Positions 17,150 through 26,940 of a stretch of DNA of 64,000 nucleotides are shown piece after piece. The first letter of the stretch is position 1; every line of letters begins with the position of its first letter. Source of the DNA: an uncultured Flavobacteriales bacterium. GTDB taxonomy: Bacteria; Bacteroidota; Bacteroidia; Flavobacteriales_E; Vicingaceae. The translations under genes and the position numbers were made by a program. A model generated the notes under the pieces. That model made no database searches and was not told where the DNA came from. It was given only the letters and a program-made list of their open reading frames with translations. Location of the stretch: contig CAJQLW010000018.1 of NCBI GenBank assembly GCA_905479325.1, positions 1 through 64,000 on the forward strand. The letters are read 5' to 3'.

Positions 17150-19546
17150 CTACCTCAACTCAGCTCCCACCTGATCTTTTAAGGAAGAAATCAATTTCTC
17201 CATAATGGTATCAATGTACTTATCGGTCAGCGTTTTTTGCTCATCTTGAAACGTAAAACTAACCGCATAAGACTTTTTGCCGGCAGCCAAATTCTTGCCT
17301 TCATAAACATCAAAAAGGTTCACTTCTTTTAAGAGTCGTTGTTCTACTTTTTTAGCAATTGATTGAATTTGATTGAATTCAACTTGTTCATCTACCAATA
17401 ATGCTAAATCTCTTCTAACTGATGGAAATTTTGTAACTGTTTTGTATTGAACATCTTTTCCGCTCATTAATTTTAGCGCAACCGACCAGTCAAACTCGGC
17501 GTAAAAGACTTCGTTCTTCCCTCCAAACTTAGCTAGTTCTGAAGAGTTTACTTTTCCAAAAGTGACCAAGTTAAATTTTCCTTTAAAAAATGAAACAGCC
17601 GACTCAAACCTTGAGTCCTCTACTTCTTCCATTTTGTACTTTTCAATTCCAACACGTTGTAAACAAGACTCAACCCTTTGTTTTAAGGTATAAAAACTTG
17701 TCGATTGTGTTTGAGACTCCCAACTCTCTTCTTGAACATCGCCACTCAGCCAAAGTCCTAAACGCTTCGTCTCCTCAAACTTTGAATCGCCTAACGCCTT
17801 ATAGGTAGAACCAAACTCATAAAATTTAAGGCTCTTTCTTTTCCGTTTCTGATTGTATACAATAGCTTCAAGGCCTCCATACAACATCGACCCTCTCATT
17901 ACTTCAGTTTCTCTGCTTAGTGGGTTTACCATGCGAACCAACGCAGCGTCATCAGAATAGTAAGTTGGATTGGTAAGTGAATTATTGAAAATTTCTGAAA
18001 AACCTGTGCTGCTTAAATAATTGGCAATTGTATTTTCTACCTTATGTGGAATAACTTTTGGATTAGGAGTCAAGTTTGACTTCATAAAGCTAGGCAACAC
18101 CACATTATTGTACCCGTAAATTCGTAAAATTTCTTCAATAACGTCCACATCTCTTTGCACATCTACTCGATAAGAAGGAACTTGAAGAGACAGCTGATCT
18201 CCGTCTTCTTTTAAAATTTTTATATCTAAATTCTTTAAAATATCTCGAACAGCAACTTTCGGTAAAGAGTTTCCAATCAAATTATTCACCTTAGAAAAAC
18301 TCAACTCTACTTTAAAGTCTTCAATCGGTTGAGGATAAATATCTGTTATTTGAGAACAAATCTCGCCACCTGCTATTTCTTGAATTAACAAAGCTGCCCT
18401 TTTCAAGGCAAAAACTGTAATATTCGGATCAATTCCCCTTTCAAATCGAAAAGACGCGTCTGTATTTAAGCCATATCGTTTGGCTGTTTTTCGAACGCTC
18501 ACCGGATTAAAATAAGCTGACTCTAAAAAAATGGAGTTCGTGTTTTCAGAAACACCAGAATGTTCTCCGCCAAAAACTCCCGCAATACACATTGGCTTTT
18601 CAGCATCGCAAATCATTAAATCTTGATCAGACAAATCTCTTTCAACACCATCTAAGGTAGTAAACTTTTCGCCTGCTGTTGCACATTTTACAATTACTTT
18701 GTTCCCTTTAATTTTATCCGCATCAAACGCATGAAGCGGCTGTGCTAATTCGTGTAGCACGAAATTGGTAACATCTACAACATTATTCAAAGGCTTCAGA
18801 CCTATCGCTTTCAAGTTATTCTGCAACCAATCTGGCGAAGCTCCAACTTTTACATTCTTGATCTCAATTCCACAATACCTTGGCGCTAACTCACTATTTT
18901 CAACCTCAACGGCTATTGAGCTAGTGTTTGCCTCTTTAAACCCTGACACGTCGGGAAGTACTAGCGTGTATTTTCCGGTTAAATTCAAATACGCGGCTAA
19001 ATCTCTTGCCACACCAAAATGCGATGCTGCATCAATCCGATTAGGAGTGAGTCCTATTTCAAAAACAGTATCCGATGTCAGATGAAAAAACTCTACAGCA
19101 GGCGTTCCTACTATTGCTGATGGGTCTAGCACCATAATTCCATCGTGTGAATCACCTAGACCAATTTCATCTTCGGCGCAAATCATTCCTTCAGAAACTT
19201 CGCCTCTTATTTTTGATTTTTTGATTTTGAAAGATTCATCGCCGTCATACAAAACCGTACCTACGGTAGCAACAATTACCTTCTGTCCTGCGGCAACGTT
19301 TGGCGCTCCGCAAACAATGTCTAATAGTTCTTCGGCACCTACGTTTACCTTCGTTGTTTTTAACTTATCGGCGTTCGGGTGCTGTGCGCAAGAAATAACT
19401 TCACCAACAACTAATCCTTTCAAGCCTCCTTTAATAGATTCTACTCCTTCAACTTCTAGTCCTATATCCGTTAGAATTGTTGAAATGTTGTCGATGCTTA
19501 AATCAGTTTGAATGTAGTTCTGAAGCCAATTGTAAGAAATTTTCAT
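17150..19546 (-). CDS. pheT: Phenylalanyl-tRNA synthetase beta subunit
   Basis: This 798-residue beta subunit of the (alpha-beta)2 PheRS attaches phenylalanine to tRNA-Phe. The domains in order are an N-terminal OB-fold tRNA-binding domain (about 39-150, CAQHPNADKL), a B3/B4 editing domain (about 210-380, LNNVVDVTNFVLHELAQPLHAFD), a B5 domain, a catalytic-like core (FRFERGIDPN) and a C-terminal FDX-ACB anticodon domain (TKFPSVRRDLALLV). Length fits the family. It lies on the minus strand; pheS is not in the window. Confidence 0.97.
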   Translation of the reverse strand: MKISYNWLQNYIQTDLSIDNISTILTDIGLEVEGVESIKGGLKGLVVGEVISCAQHPNADKLKTTKVNVGAEELLDIVCGAPNVAAGQKVIVATVGTVLYDGDESFKIKKSKIRGEVSEGMICAEDEIGLGDSHDGIMVLDPSAIVGTPAVEFFHLTSDTVFEIGLTPNRIDAASHFGVARDLAAYLNLTGKYTLVLPDVSGFKEANTSSIAVEVENSELAPRYCGIEIKNVKVGASPDWLQNNLKAIGLKPLNNVVDVTNFVLHELAQPLHAFDADKIKGNKVIVKCATAGEKFTTLDGVERDLSDQDLMICDAEKPMCIAGVFGGEHSGVSENTNSIFLESAYFNPVSVRKTAKRYGLNTDASFRFERGIDPNITVFALKRAALLIQEIAGGEICSQITDIYPQPIEDFKVELSFSKVNNLIGNSLPKVAVRDILKNLDIKILKEDGDQLSLQVPSYRVDVQRDVDVIEEILRIYGYNNVVLPSFMKSNLTPNPKVIPHKVENTIANYLSSTGFSEIFNNSLTNPTYYSDDAALVRMVNPLSRETEVMRGSMLYGGLEAIVYNQKRKRKSLKFYEFGSTYKALGDSKFEETKRLGLWLSGDVQEESWESQTQSTSFYTLKQRVESCLQRVGIEKYKMEEVEDSRFESAVSFFKGKFNLVTFGKVNSSELAKFGGKNEVFYAEFDWSVALKLMSGKDVQYKTVTKFPSVRRDLALLVDEQVEFNQIQSIAKKVEQRLLKEVNLFDVYEGKNLAAGKKSYAVSFTFQDEQKTLTDKYIDTIMEKLISSLKDQVGAELR

Positions 19547-19650
19547 GCGTATCTATTTTGCTGCTGCGAAGGTAACAATTGTCAATTGTGAATTGTCAAT
19601 TGTTGATTATAATTTCGGAATTGACAATCCTTCGATTTCAATTTCTATGT

Positions 19651-20553
19651 TCACAATTTTACTTGCCAGACTCGAATCGTTTTATCATCTCCTGCACTGA
19701 GTAATAAATGATCAAACTGTGTCCAAAGCAAGGCATTCACCGAATGCGTGTGAGCTTTATCCTTAAATCCTTCTAACCGCTTGAGGACACTCAAATCATT
19801 AGGATTCCAAAATTTTACTGTCTTATCGCGGCTTCCTGATACCAATAGATTTAATTGATGATTAAAAGCCAAATCATAGATGGCCCAATTGTGAGCGGGG
19901 ATTCCTTCTTTTTTATTGCTTACCGTAAAATCATACTCATGCAAGTGTGCATTTTTAGTTCCAATAAGCAAACTATCATCGGTAAAAATAACTGAGTTTG
20001 CTCCTGATTCCAAATCACCTATGCTGTATTTAGAACTCCAATCCTTTGTAGTTAACACTTGAACAAAACCATCGGCAGAGGCTACAGCAAGCTCTTCTCG
20101 TTTGGCTGAATAAGCCAGTTTCCGATTCTTTCCTTCTCCAATTTTTACTTGTAACAGCAGTTCAAAATCAGGAACAGACCAAATGCTTACTGTGCCATCT
20201 CCAGAAGAAAAAACCACCTCATTCTTTTCTTCAATAAATACAATGTCAAAAACATAGCCTTTGTGAATTTTTAAATACTTCAACTCCTTATTTTCATTCA
20301 AATCAATTACATGCACTCCCCCTTCAATTTGCCCTATTAAGAGTAAGTTTTGCTTCTTCAAAAAACACAAACTAACAATAGTAGTAGGAGATTTAGAAAC
20401 TACTTTTTCTGCTTCCATCGTCTTCAAATTCCACTGAATTACATAACGATCTGAACCTCCCGAGTAAAAGATATGATCTTCTGCCCCTTCACACATGGCA
20501 TAAATGGCAGCTTTGTGTTCCTTTAAAATTCCTTTTTGCTTAAACTCCATCAT
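19651..20553 (-). CDS. WD40 repeat protein
   Basis: This protein of about 300 residues is built of seven WD40 blades, for example YSGGSDRYVIQW, FSSGDGTVSIW, SGSRDKTVKFWN and SAGDDKTIRVWQ. It has no signal peptide, so it is probably cytoplasmic and acts as a protein-interaction propeller. An upstream in-frame ATG at 20568 would overlap recG by 19 bases. I prefer the ATG at 20553, which overlaps the recG stop in an ATGA junction, suggesting coupled translation. The partner is unknown. Confidence 0.88.
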   Translation of the reverse strand: MMEFKQKGILKEHKAAIYAMCEGAEDHIFYSGGSDRYVIQWNLKTMEAEKVVSKSPTTIVSLCFLKKQNLLLIGQIEGGVHVIDLNENKELKYLKIHKGYVFDIVFIEEKNEVVFSSGDGTVSIWSVPDFELLLQVKIGEGKNRKLAYSAKREELAVASADGFVQVLTTKDWSSKYSIGDLESGANSVIFTDDSLLIGTKNAHLHEYDFTVSNKKEGIPAHNWAIYDLAFNHQLNLLVSGSRDKTVKFWNPNDLSVLKRLEGFKDKAHTHSVNALLWTQFDHLLLSAGDDKTIRVWQVKL

Positions 20554-22655
20554 GATATCGAACTCCAATTGGTTTTACCTCTATTTTTTTCTCCTAAGTA
20601 TTGCCGAAGGTTTTGATGCTCCATTCTTTCTAAATTGGGATCAGAATCTAAAATAGAAAAAGCTGCCTTTCTAGCTTTTTGAATTAATTCTCCATCGGTT
20701 GCCAAGTTGGCCAATTTTAAATTTATAGGCGTTCCACTTTGTTGAGTACCCCGTAAATCGCCAGGCCCTCGAAGTTTTAAATCAACCTCAGCAATTTGAA
20801 ATCCGTCGTTGGTAGCTGTCATAGTTTTCATGCGTAATCTACCATCGCTTGACAATTTATTGCCAGTCATTAAAATGCAGTAAGACTGCTCAGCACCTCT
20901 TCCTACTCGCCCCCTTAATTGATGCAGTTGAGACAAACCAAAGCGTTCTGCACTTTCAATAATCATAACTGAAGCGTTGGGAACATTCACTCCAACCTCA
21001 ATCACAGTTGTTGAAACCATAATGTCGGTTTCGCCATTTACAAAACGATCCATTTCGAATTGCTTTACATGGGCCTTCATTTTTCCATGAACAATACTCA
21101 CCTTGTATTTTGGAGCCGGAAAACGTTTGAAAATATGCTGGTATCCTTCCTCTAGTGTGGCATAATCTAATTTCTCAGATTCTTCAATCAGCGGATAAAC
21201 AACGTAAATCTGCCGTCCTTTAGCAATTTCTTGCTCCATAAAACCAAATAGCCGGAGCCGCTTATTCTCATACCAATGTAGGGTTTGTATTTCTTTCCTT
21301 CCGGGAGGAAGTTCATCAATAACAGAAACATCTAAATCGCCGTAAAGTGTCATGGCTAAAGTTCTAGGAATTGGCGTGGCGGTCATAATTAGAACGTGTG
21401 GAGGAATGGTATTCTTTTTATAGAGCTTTGCTCGTTGAGCCACCCCAAAACGATGCTGCTCATCAATTATAGCAATACCTATGTTCTTAAATATTACTTT
21501 ATCTTCAATTAAGGCGTGGGTCCCAATTAGAATATCCAAGGTTCCACTCTCTAATGCTGCATGAATTTCCCTTCGTTTCTTCGCTCTAACAGATCCGGTA
21601 AGTAGTTCTATCGAAACATCCATTCCTTTTAACAACTCTTTCAAGCCTTCATAATGCTGAGTGGCCAAGATTTCTGTAGGTGCCATTAGGGCTGCCTGAA
21701 ATCCATTATCCAAGCCCATTAAGATAGTCATTAACGCAACTATGGTCTTTCCACTCCCCACATCACCTTGTAGCAAGCGGTTCATTTGTTTTCCTCTTTT
21801 TAAATCGATGCGAATTTCTTTCAGCACGCGTTTTTGAGCACCTGTTAACTCAAAAGGTAGATTGTTAGCATAAAACCCATTAAACTTTTCCCCAATATCC
21901 CCAAATACAAATCCATTGGATTTTTCTAAATTGACCAACTTCAATTTCAACAGCTCCAACTGAATCATAAAAAGTTCTTCAAACTTAATTCGAGCGATGG
22001 ATTTCTTAAGCAACTCAATAGAAACGGGAAAGTGAATGTTAAACAAGGCTGTTTCTCGATCGAGCAGCTGATGTTCTGTAATAATTCGCAAAGGCAGATT
22101 CTCGTCGAGTTTATATTTTAATTGAGGTAACAGAGTCTTCATTAACCTCGAAATGTTTTTCGAGCCTAGCGCAAATTTTGTTAGTTTTTCTGAAGAATGA
22201 TATACAGCTTGGAGCTTCGACTGAACTGAATTTTTATGCTCAATCAATGTTTCTACTTCAGGATGAACCAGGTTAATTTTTGAATTGAAAATATTCGGTT
22301 TGGCAAAAACAACATATTTTTCGCCAACCTTCAGTACTTTTTTAAAATACGTTACCCCTTTAAACCATACCAATTCTATGGTTCCGGTATCGTCCTTTAG
22401 CTTAGCAACTAGTCGTTTTTTAAATTTCTCTCCAATTTCTTGGACATGAATTAACTCTCCAACCAATTGAACATAGGGCAAATCTCCATTAACTTCAGAA
22501 ATTTTATAAAACTTGGTTCGATCCTCATACCTAAACGGAAAATGGTGCAACAATCCTCTGTAGGTTCTTATGCCTAACTCTGATGCTAATATTTCAGCTC
22601 GTTTAGGTCCTACACCTTTTAAATACTCTATGGATGTTGATAGGAGTTGACTCAT
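20550..22655 (-). CDS. recG: ATP-dependent DNA helicase RecG
   Basis: This 701-residue superfamily 2 helicase regresses stalled forks and branch-migrates Holliday junctions. The N-terminal wedge/OB domain occupies about residues 1-260. The motor has Walker A LLQGDVGSGKT at about 291-301, the DEQH box in IIDEQHRFG, MTATPIPRTLAMT, and the RecG-specific C-terminal HQLRGRVGRG followed by DLKLRGPGDLRGTQQSG. Length fits the family (about 690-710). It is followed by the coupled WD40 gene. Confidence 0.97.
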   Translation of the reverse strand: MSQLLSTSIEYLKGVGPKRAEILASELGIRTYRGLLHHFPFRYEDRTKFYKISEVNGDLPYVQLVGELIHVQEIGEKFKKRLVAKLKDDTGTIELVWFKGVTYFKKVLKVGEKYVVFAKPNIFNSKINLVHPEVETLIEHKNSVQSKLQAVYHSSEKLTKFALGSKNISRLMKTLLPQLKYKLDENLPLRIITEHQLLDRETALFNIHFPVSIELLKKSIARIKFEELFMIQLELLKLKLVNLEKSNGFVFGDIGEKFNGFYANNLPFELTGAQKRVLKEIRIDLKRGKQMNRLLQGDVGSGKTIVALMTILMGLDNGFQAALMAPTEILATQHYEGLKELLKGMDVSIELLTGSVRAKKRREIHAALESGTLDILIGTHALIEDKVIFKNIGIAIIDEQHRFGVAQRAKLYKKNTIPPHVLIMTATPIPRTLAMTLYGDLDVSVIDELPPGRKEIQTLHWYENKRLRLFGFMEQEIAKGRQIYVVYPLIEESEKLDYATLEEGYQHIFKRFPAPKYKVSIVHGKMKAHVKQFEMDRFVNGETDIMVSTTVIEVGVNVPNASVMIIESAERFGLSQLHQLRGRVGRGAEQSYCILMTGNKLSSDGRLRMKTMTATNDGFQIAEVDLKLRGPGDLRGTQQSGTPINLKLANLATDGELIQKARKAAFSILDSDPNLERMEHQNLRQYLGEKNRGKTNWSSIS

Positions 22656-22720
22656 TGAACTACAAAAATGGGCAAAAGTTGGTTTTGTTTTATTGCTAGC
22701 CTATTATTTCATTAACAGTT

Positions 22721-22754
22721 AAAACAAAAAAGCCCGCATCATTTGATGCGGGCT
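22721..22754 (-). terminator. Intrinsic terminator after the repeat-module protein gene
   Basis: A perfect 11-bp stem (AGCCCGCATCA at 22731-22741, TGATGCGGGCT at 22744-22754) lies 35 bases past the minus-strand stop codon at 22789. Read on the minus strand, it is followed by TTTTTGTTTT. It closes the SusCD-side arm of the glucan locus and separates it from recG. Confidence 0.92.
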
Positions 22755-22788
22755 TCTCTTGATTGAAATAACTAAAAGTTACACTCTC

Positions 22789-25662
22789 TTACTTTGCAAC
22801 CATGAACTTAGAAGTTTTGCTTCCTGACTCTGAATTAAGAATCATGAAATAAACTCCATTTTCGAAGTTAGCCACATCAATCTTATTGTCTAACACTGAT
22901 AGACTCTTTTGTAATACCACTTGTCCAATAGAATTAGTAACAACTACTTGATTAATATTTTCTAATAAAGAAGCATCTATTGTTACAAAATCATTTGCCG
23001 GGTTAGGGTATACAGTAAATGTTGGATTAGCCTTGAATTCTTGAATTCCTGTAATTAAAGAACCAAAAGAAATATTATCTAAATAATATGTTTCAGTAGC
23101 TGCTGGAACAACATTAAAATTGAAAAAGATAGATACTACGTCGTACGTATTTGCAAAATTTAATGCCTGTGTATTTGGCCCCGGGTTAGCAAAGTCAAAA
23201 GTTAAGGTATCCCAACCAGCTTTACTTGTAGTTGCTAAAGTTTCTACAAAAATTCCTGAATTTGCCTGATCTTCCACTTTAAGTAAAACAGGTATTCCAC
23301 TAGCTGCAGACCATACTTTTGCCTGCATTACTGTATTAGATGCTGCAAAAGGAATAGCAGAAGCTAACGCAGCACTACCCAATGTAGTTCCTGCCCAAGA
23401 TTGAGCTGTTGCTGGTTTGTCTACTTGTAGAACTAAATTAGAGGCATTTGTTGGGTCAGTAACAACCGCCGACACATTCCCTCCGAAAACTGTTACAGCA
23501 TAACTTACATTTGCAGTATCGTCCCAATTGATTGGCAAATCAATTTGAGCTTTTGACGGACCTGCTGAACCCATACCGAACCAAACATCATCAGTATAAT
23601 ACGTTTCGGTTGCAGTAGGAACCACATTAAAGTTAAAGAATAACGACACTTTATCGTAGGTATTTGCAAAATTTAAAGCTTGAGTATTAGGCCCAGGATT
23701 AGCGAAATCAAATGTTAACGTATCCCAACCAACTCTGCTTGTACTTGCAAGTGTTTCAACAAAAATTCCTGCGTTCGTTTGGTCTTCTACTTTCATTAAT
23801 ACAGGAATTCCACTTGCTGCAGACCAAATTCTTGCTTGCATAATAGTACTAGAAGCTGCAAAAGGAATCGCTGTAGCCAAAGAATTGCCCAAAGTAGTTC
23901 CTGCCCATGATTGAGCACTAGATGGCTTATCCGTCTTTAACACAATGTTAGCAGCATTTGTAGGATCAACAACAATTGAAGATCCATTACCACCAAAATC
24001 AATAACGGTATAATCTACATTGGCTGTATCATCCCAATTGATAGGCAAATTAATTTGAGCTTTTGATGGACCTGCTGAACCCATACCAAACCATACGTCA
24101 TCTGTATAATATGTTTCGGTTGCAGTAGGAACCACATTAAAGTTAAAAAACAAAGAAACTTTATCGTAAGTATTTGCAAAATTTAATGCCTGTGTATTCG
24201 GGCCAGGATTAGCAAAATCAAATGTTAGGGTATCCCAACCAACTCTGCTTGTGCTTGCTAATGTTTCTACAAAAATTCCTGCATTCGTTTGGTCTTCCAC
24301 TTTCATTAAAACAGGAATACCACTTGCTGCAGACCAAATTCTGGCTTGCATAATAGTACTTGAGGCTGCAAAAGGAATCGCTGTTGCCAAAGAATTACCT
24401 AAAGTTGTACCCGCCCAAGTCTGAGCTGTAGTTGGCTTGTCTGTTTTTAATACAATATTAGAAGCATTTGTAGGATCAACAACAATTGAAGAACCATTAC
24501 CACCAAAATCAATAACGGTATAATCTACATTGGCTGTATCGTCCCAATTGATAGGCAAATCAATTTGAGCTTTTGATGGACCTGTTGAACCCATTCCAAA
24601 CCAAACATCATCCGTATAATATGTTTCAGTTGCAGTAGGAACTACATTAAAGTTAAAAAACAAAGAAACTTTGTTGTATGTATTAGCAAAATTTAAAGCT
24701 TGTGCATTTGGTCCAGGATTAGCGAAATCAAACGTTAATGTATCCCAACCAACTCTGCTTGTGCTTGCTAATGTCTCAACAAATATTGCTGCGTTCGCCT
24801 GATCTTCAACTTTCATCAATACAGGTATACCACTTGCGGCAGACCAAACTCTTGCTTGCATTATTGTACTAGAAGCTGCAAAAGGAATCGCTGTAGCCAG
24901 AGAATTACCTAAAGTAGTTCCTGCCCAAGTTTGTGCCGTACTTGGCTTGTCAGTTTTCAAAACTAGGTTTGATGCATTTGTCGGATCAACTACTAATGAA
25001 GATACATTACCTCCAAAATCAATTACAGCGTAATTTACATTAGCCGTATCATCCCAATTTATAGGCAAATCAATTTGAGCTTTTGATGGCCCCGAAGAAC
25101 CACCACCAGCAAACTCAACATAATCAATTTGATAAGTCTCATTTGCAGTTGTTGGTGTATTACCAAAATTAAAGAACACTGCAATTTTGTCGTACACATT
25201 TGAAAAATTAATTGCCTGTGTACCCGGAACTTGATTGGCAAAATCGAAGCTTATTGTATCCCAACCGGCAACAGTAGTGTTTACCTGAGTTTCAACAAAA
25301 ATACCTGCGTTACCTTCGTTTTCCATTTTTAATCTAATAGGTGTGCCAATAACGGGAGCATAAATTCTAGCTCTCATAATGGTATTCCCTGCTGAAAAAG
25401 GAATTGCAGAAGCCAAAGAATCGTTACCTAGAACTACACCAGCCCAAGTTTGAGCTCCTATAGGCTTAATAACCTCCAAAACAATGTTTGAAGCGTTTGT
25501 TTGATCTGGCGCTAAGTAAGCGGTGTCACTACCAAAGCCAATAACCGTATAATCAACATTAGCAGTATCATCCCAAGTAATGGGCAGATCTATTTGTGAT
25601 TTCTGGCTCATCCCAATTAAGGAAATCGACGAGAGACAAAGAGAAAGTATTATTTTTTTCAT
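22789..25662 (-). CDS. T9SS-secreted protein with five tandem glycan-binding-like modules
   Basis: This 957-residue protein has a signal peptide (about 1-19, CLSSISLIGMSQ), five tandem modules of about 170 residues beginning at about 24, 197, 367, 537 and 707, and a T9SS type A sorting tail (VYPNPANDFVTI, then NGVYFMIL and a final KFMVAK). Each module opens with IDLPI[NT]WDDTANV and ends near ETYYxDDVWFG. Modules 3 and 4 differ at only about five residues. No catalytic motif is seen. The same fold pattern forms the C-terminus of the neighbouring PKD lipoprotein, so I infer carbohydrate binding. T9SS export should place it on the cell surface or free outside the cell. It is the last gene of the SusCD-side arm, separated by a terminator and probably having its own promoter. 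Confidence 0.8.
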   Translation of the reverse strand: MKKIILSLCLSSISLIGMSQKSQIDLPITWDDTANVDYTVIGFGSDTAYLAPDQTNASNIVLEVIKPIGAQTWAGVVLGNDSLASAIPFSAGNTIMRARIYAPVIGTPIRLKMENEGNAGIFVETQVNTTVAGWDTISFDFANQVPGTQAINFSNVYDKIAVFFNFGNTPTTANETYQIDYVEFAGGGSSGPSKAQIDLPINWDDTANVNYAVIDFGGNVSSLVVDPTNASNLVLKTDKPSTAQTWAGTTLGNSLATAIPFAASSTIMQARVWSAASGIPVLMKVEDQANAAIFVETLASTSRVGWDTLTFDFANPGPNAQALNFANTYNKVSLFFNFNVVPTATETYYTDDVWFGMGSTGPSKAQIDLPINWDDTANVDYTVIDFGGNGSSIVVDPTNASNIVLKTDKPTTAQTWAGTTLGNSLATAIPFAASSTIMQARIWSAASGIPVLMKVEDQTNAGIFVETLASTSRVGWDTLTFDFANPGPNTQALNFANTYDKVSLFFNFNVVPTATETYYTDDVWFGMGSAGPSKAQINLPINWDDTANVDYTVIDFGGNGSSIVVDPTNAANIVLKTDKPSSAQSWAGTTLGNSLATAIPFAASSTIMQARIWSAASGIPVLMKVEDQTNAGIFVETLASTSRVGWDTLTFDFANPGPNTQALNFANTYDKVSLFFNFNVVPTATETYYTDDVWFGMGSAGPSKAQIDLPINWDDTANVSYAVTVFGGNVSAVVTDPTNASNLVLQVDKPATAQSWAGTTLGSAALASAIPFAASNTVMQAKVWSAASGIPVLLKVEDQANSGIFVETLATTSKAGWDTLTFDFANPGPNTQALNFANTYDVVSIFFNFNVVPAATETYYLDNISFGSLITGIQEFKANPTFTVYPNPANDFVTIDASLLENINQVVVTNSIGQVVLQKSLSVLDNKIDVANFENGVYFMILNSESGSKTSKFMVAK
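23050..25594 (-). repeat. Five tandem ~510-bp coding repeats
   Basis: The boundary marker CAATTTGAGC recurs at 25071, 24561 and 23541, with TAATTTGAGC at 24051, a spacing of exactly 510 bases. The first module is slightly longer (about 519 bases) and the most divergent. The repeats keep frame and are similar enough for recombination to change their number, which could also collapse in assembly. Confidence 0.9.
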
Positions 25663-25751
25663 AATGTTTATTTGTAAATAATTTAAACAATAATACGAAG
25701 AAATAGTAAAATAAACTATAAGTCCTCAAGTTTTTATTTCAATATGCATAA

Positions 25752-25786
25752 AAAAAGCACTTTACAGCAATTGCAAAGCGCTTTTT
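25752..25786 (-). terminator. Terminator after the surface GH16 gene
   Basis: The arms AAAAAGCACTTTAC (25752-25765) and GCAAAGCGCTTTTT (25773-25786) pair with two mismatches. The T-run after the stem on the minus strand supports termination between the GH16 gene and the repeat-module gene. Confidence 0.75.
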
Positions 25787-25812
25787 CATCAACTAAAAAC
25801 TAAGAATTTTAC

Positions 25813-26937
25813 TTACTTCTGAAAGACTCTTACATAATCTACATACATGTATTGTGGAAATAAAGTAGAGCTATTTGGAGACCCTGGCCAATCCCCGCCA
25901 ACAGCTACGTTAAAAATTAAGAAAAACTTATTTTGAAACTCGCTCAAATCAGACGGAGTTATATCTAGTACTTTGTACCTTATGTCGTCTCTATACCATT
26001 CAATCTTCTGACTATCCCAGATGATAGAGAATACATGAAACTCGTGAGCAAAAGTTCCATTAGGCAGTCGGTTACTACCCCCTGATTGTGCTCTAGCACC
26101 ATTAAACTCCCAATGCGCTGTTCCGTGTATTTCATTGTCTCTGCCTGAACCGCCAACCAATTCCATGATATCTATTTCTCCGCATGAGGGCCAGCCTACC
26201 GTTGAAATGTTGTCTCCCAACATCCACAATGCAGGCCATAAACCCTGTCCAAAGGGTAAAGAGGCTCTAATGTCAATTCTGCCATATTGAAAACTCTGCT
26301 TATTTTGAGTCGTAATTCTAGAGGATGTATAACTGTTACCATTAAAGAACTCTTTTTTAGCTTGAATGGTTAGAATCCCGTTGTTAACAGATGTATTCTC
26401 TTGACGATAATATTGTAATTCATTGTTTCCCCAACCGCCATTTCCAGTGCCGATTTCGTAATTCCAATCTGCCGTTGACAAAGAAGTTCCGTTAAACTCA
26501 TCATTCCAAACCAAATTATACCCCGGATAAGACATTGGTGTAGTATAACCGGTAGTTGGTGGAATTCCATCGTTCACTGGCGCACCGACATATACTGTAA
26601 CTGATTTATTTACTTCAATGAAATTGTCGGCTGTAGAATGCGCTTTTACGTTAATGTTATAGGTACCAGAAGAAGAATACCGGAAGCTTGCTGTCCCATC
26701 ATTAGATTCTTCTGATTTTGAATTACCCGGCTCGGTAAAGGTTATTACAAAATAATTTGCATTTACTGCTGTAGCGCTAACACTTACCAACCCTTCAGTA
26801 GTTGAATCTACCACTACTTGAACTTGCAAGTTTGAGGGCAGAACCAGTTCGACTGCACTTTCATCCTCTTTGCATCCTGAGAATGCAATTATTGAACTCA
26901 AGCATGAAAAAATGAAAAATATTCTTAAAACTCGCAC
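25813..26937 (-). CDS. GH16 endo-beta-1,3-glucanase (laminarinase), surface lipoprotein
   Basis: This 374-residue lipoprotein has Cys22 in AFSGC followed by KEDE, which resembles the Bacteroidota surface lipoprotein export signal. A PKD-like immunoglobulin-fold domain occupies about 30-118. The GH16 catalytic domain spans about 135-374 with the nucleophile/acid-base motif GEIDIMELVG (Glu254, Asp256, Glu259), and WNDEFNG and GGWGNNELQYY are typical of the laminarinase subfamily. The role is to cleave laminarin at the surface before SusCD import. The ATG follows the PKD lipoprotein gene by 3 bases, in the susC-susD-PKD-GH16 order. Confidence 0.92.
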   Translation of the reverse strand: MRVLRIFFIFSCLSSIIAFSGCKEDESAVELVLPSNLQVQVVVDSTTEGLVSVSATAVNANYFVITFTEPGNSKSEESNDGTASFRYSSSGTYNINVKAHSTADNFIEVNKSVTVYVGAPVNDGIPPTTGYTTPMSYPGYNLVWNDEFNGTSLSTADWNYEIGTGNGGWGNNELQYYRQENTSVNNGILTIQAKKEFFNGNSYTSSRITTQNKQSFQYGRIDIRASLPFGQGLWPALWMLGDNISTVGWPSCGEIDIMELVGGSGRDNEIHGTAHWEFNGARAQSGGSNRLPNGTFAHEFHVFSIIWDSQKIEWYRDDIRYKVLDITPSDLSEFQNKFFLIFNVAVGGDWPGSPNSSTLFPQYMYVDYVRVFQK

Positions 26938-26940
26938 AAC

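Noticed and set aside
19570-19650. AT-rich short palindromes (AATTGTCAATTGT-type) upstream of pheT
   Set aside because: Overlapping self-complementary AATTG words produce many short pairings; no single stem or unit length stands out.
22789-25662. Five tandem repeats as a possible assembly artefact
   Set aside because: The copies carry many different silent substitutions and the first and last are clearly diverged, so they are genuine; the exact count could still be affected by collapse.
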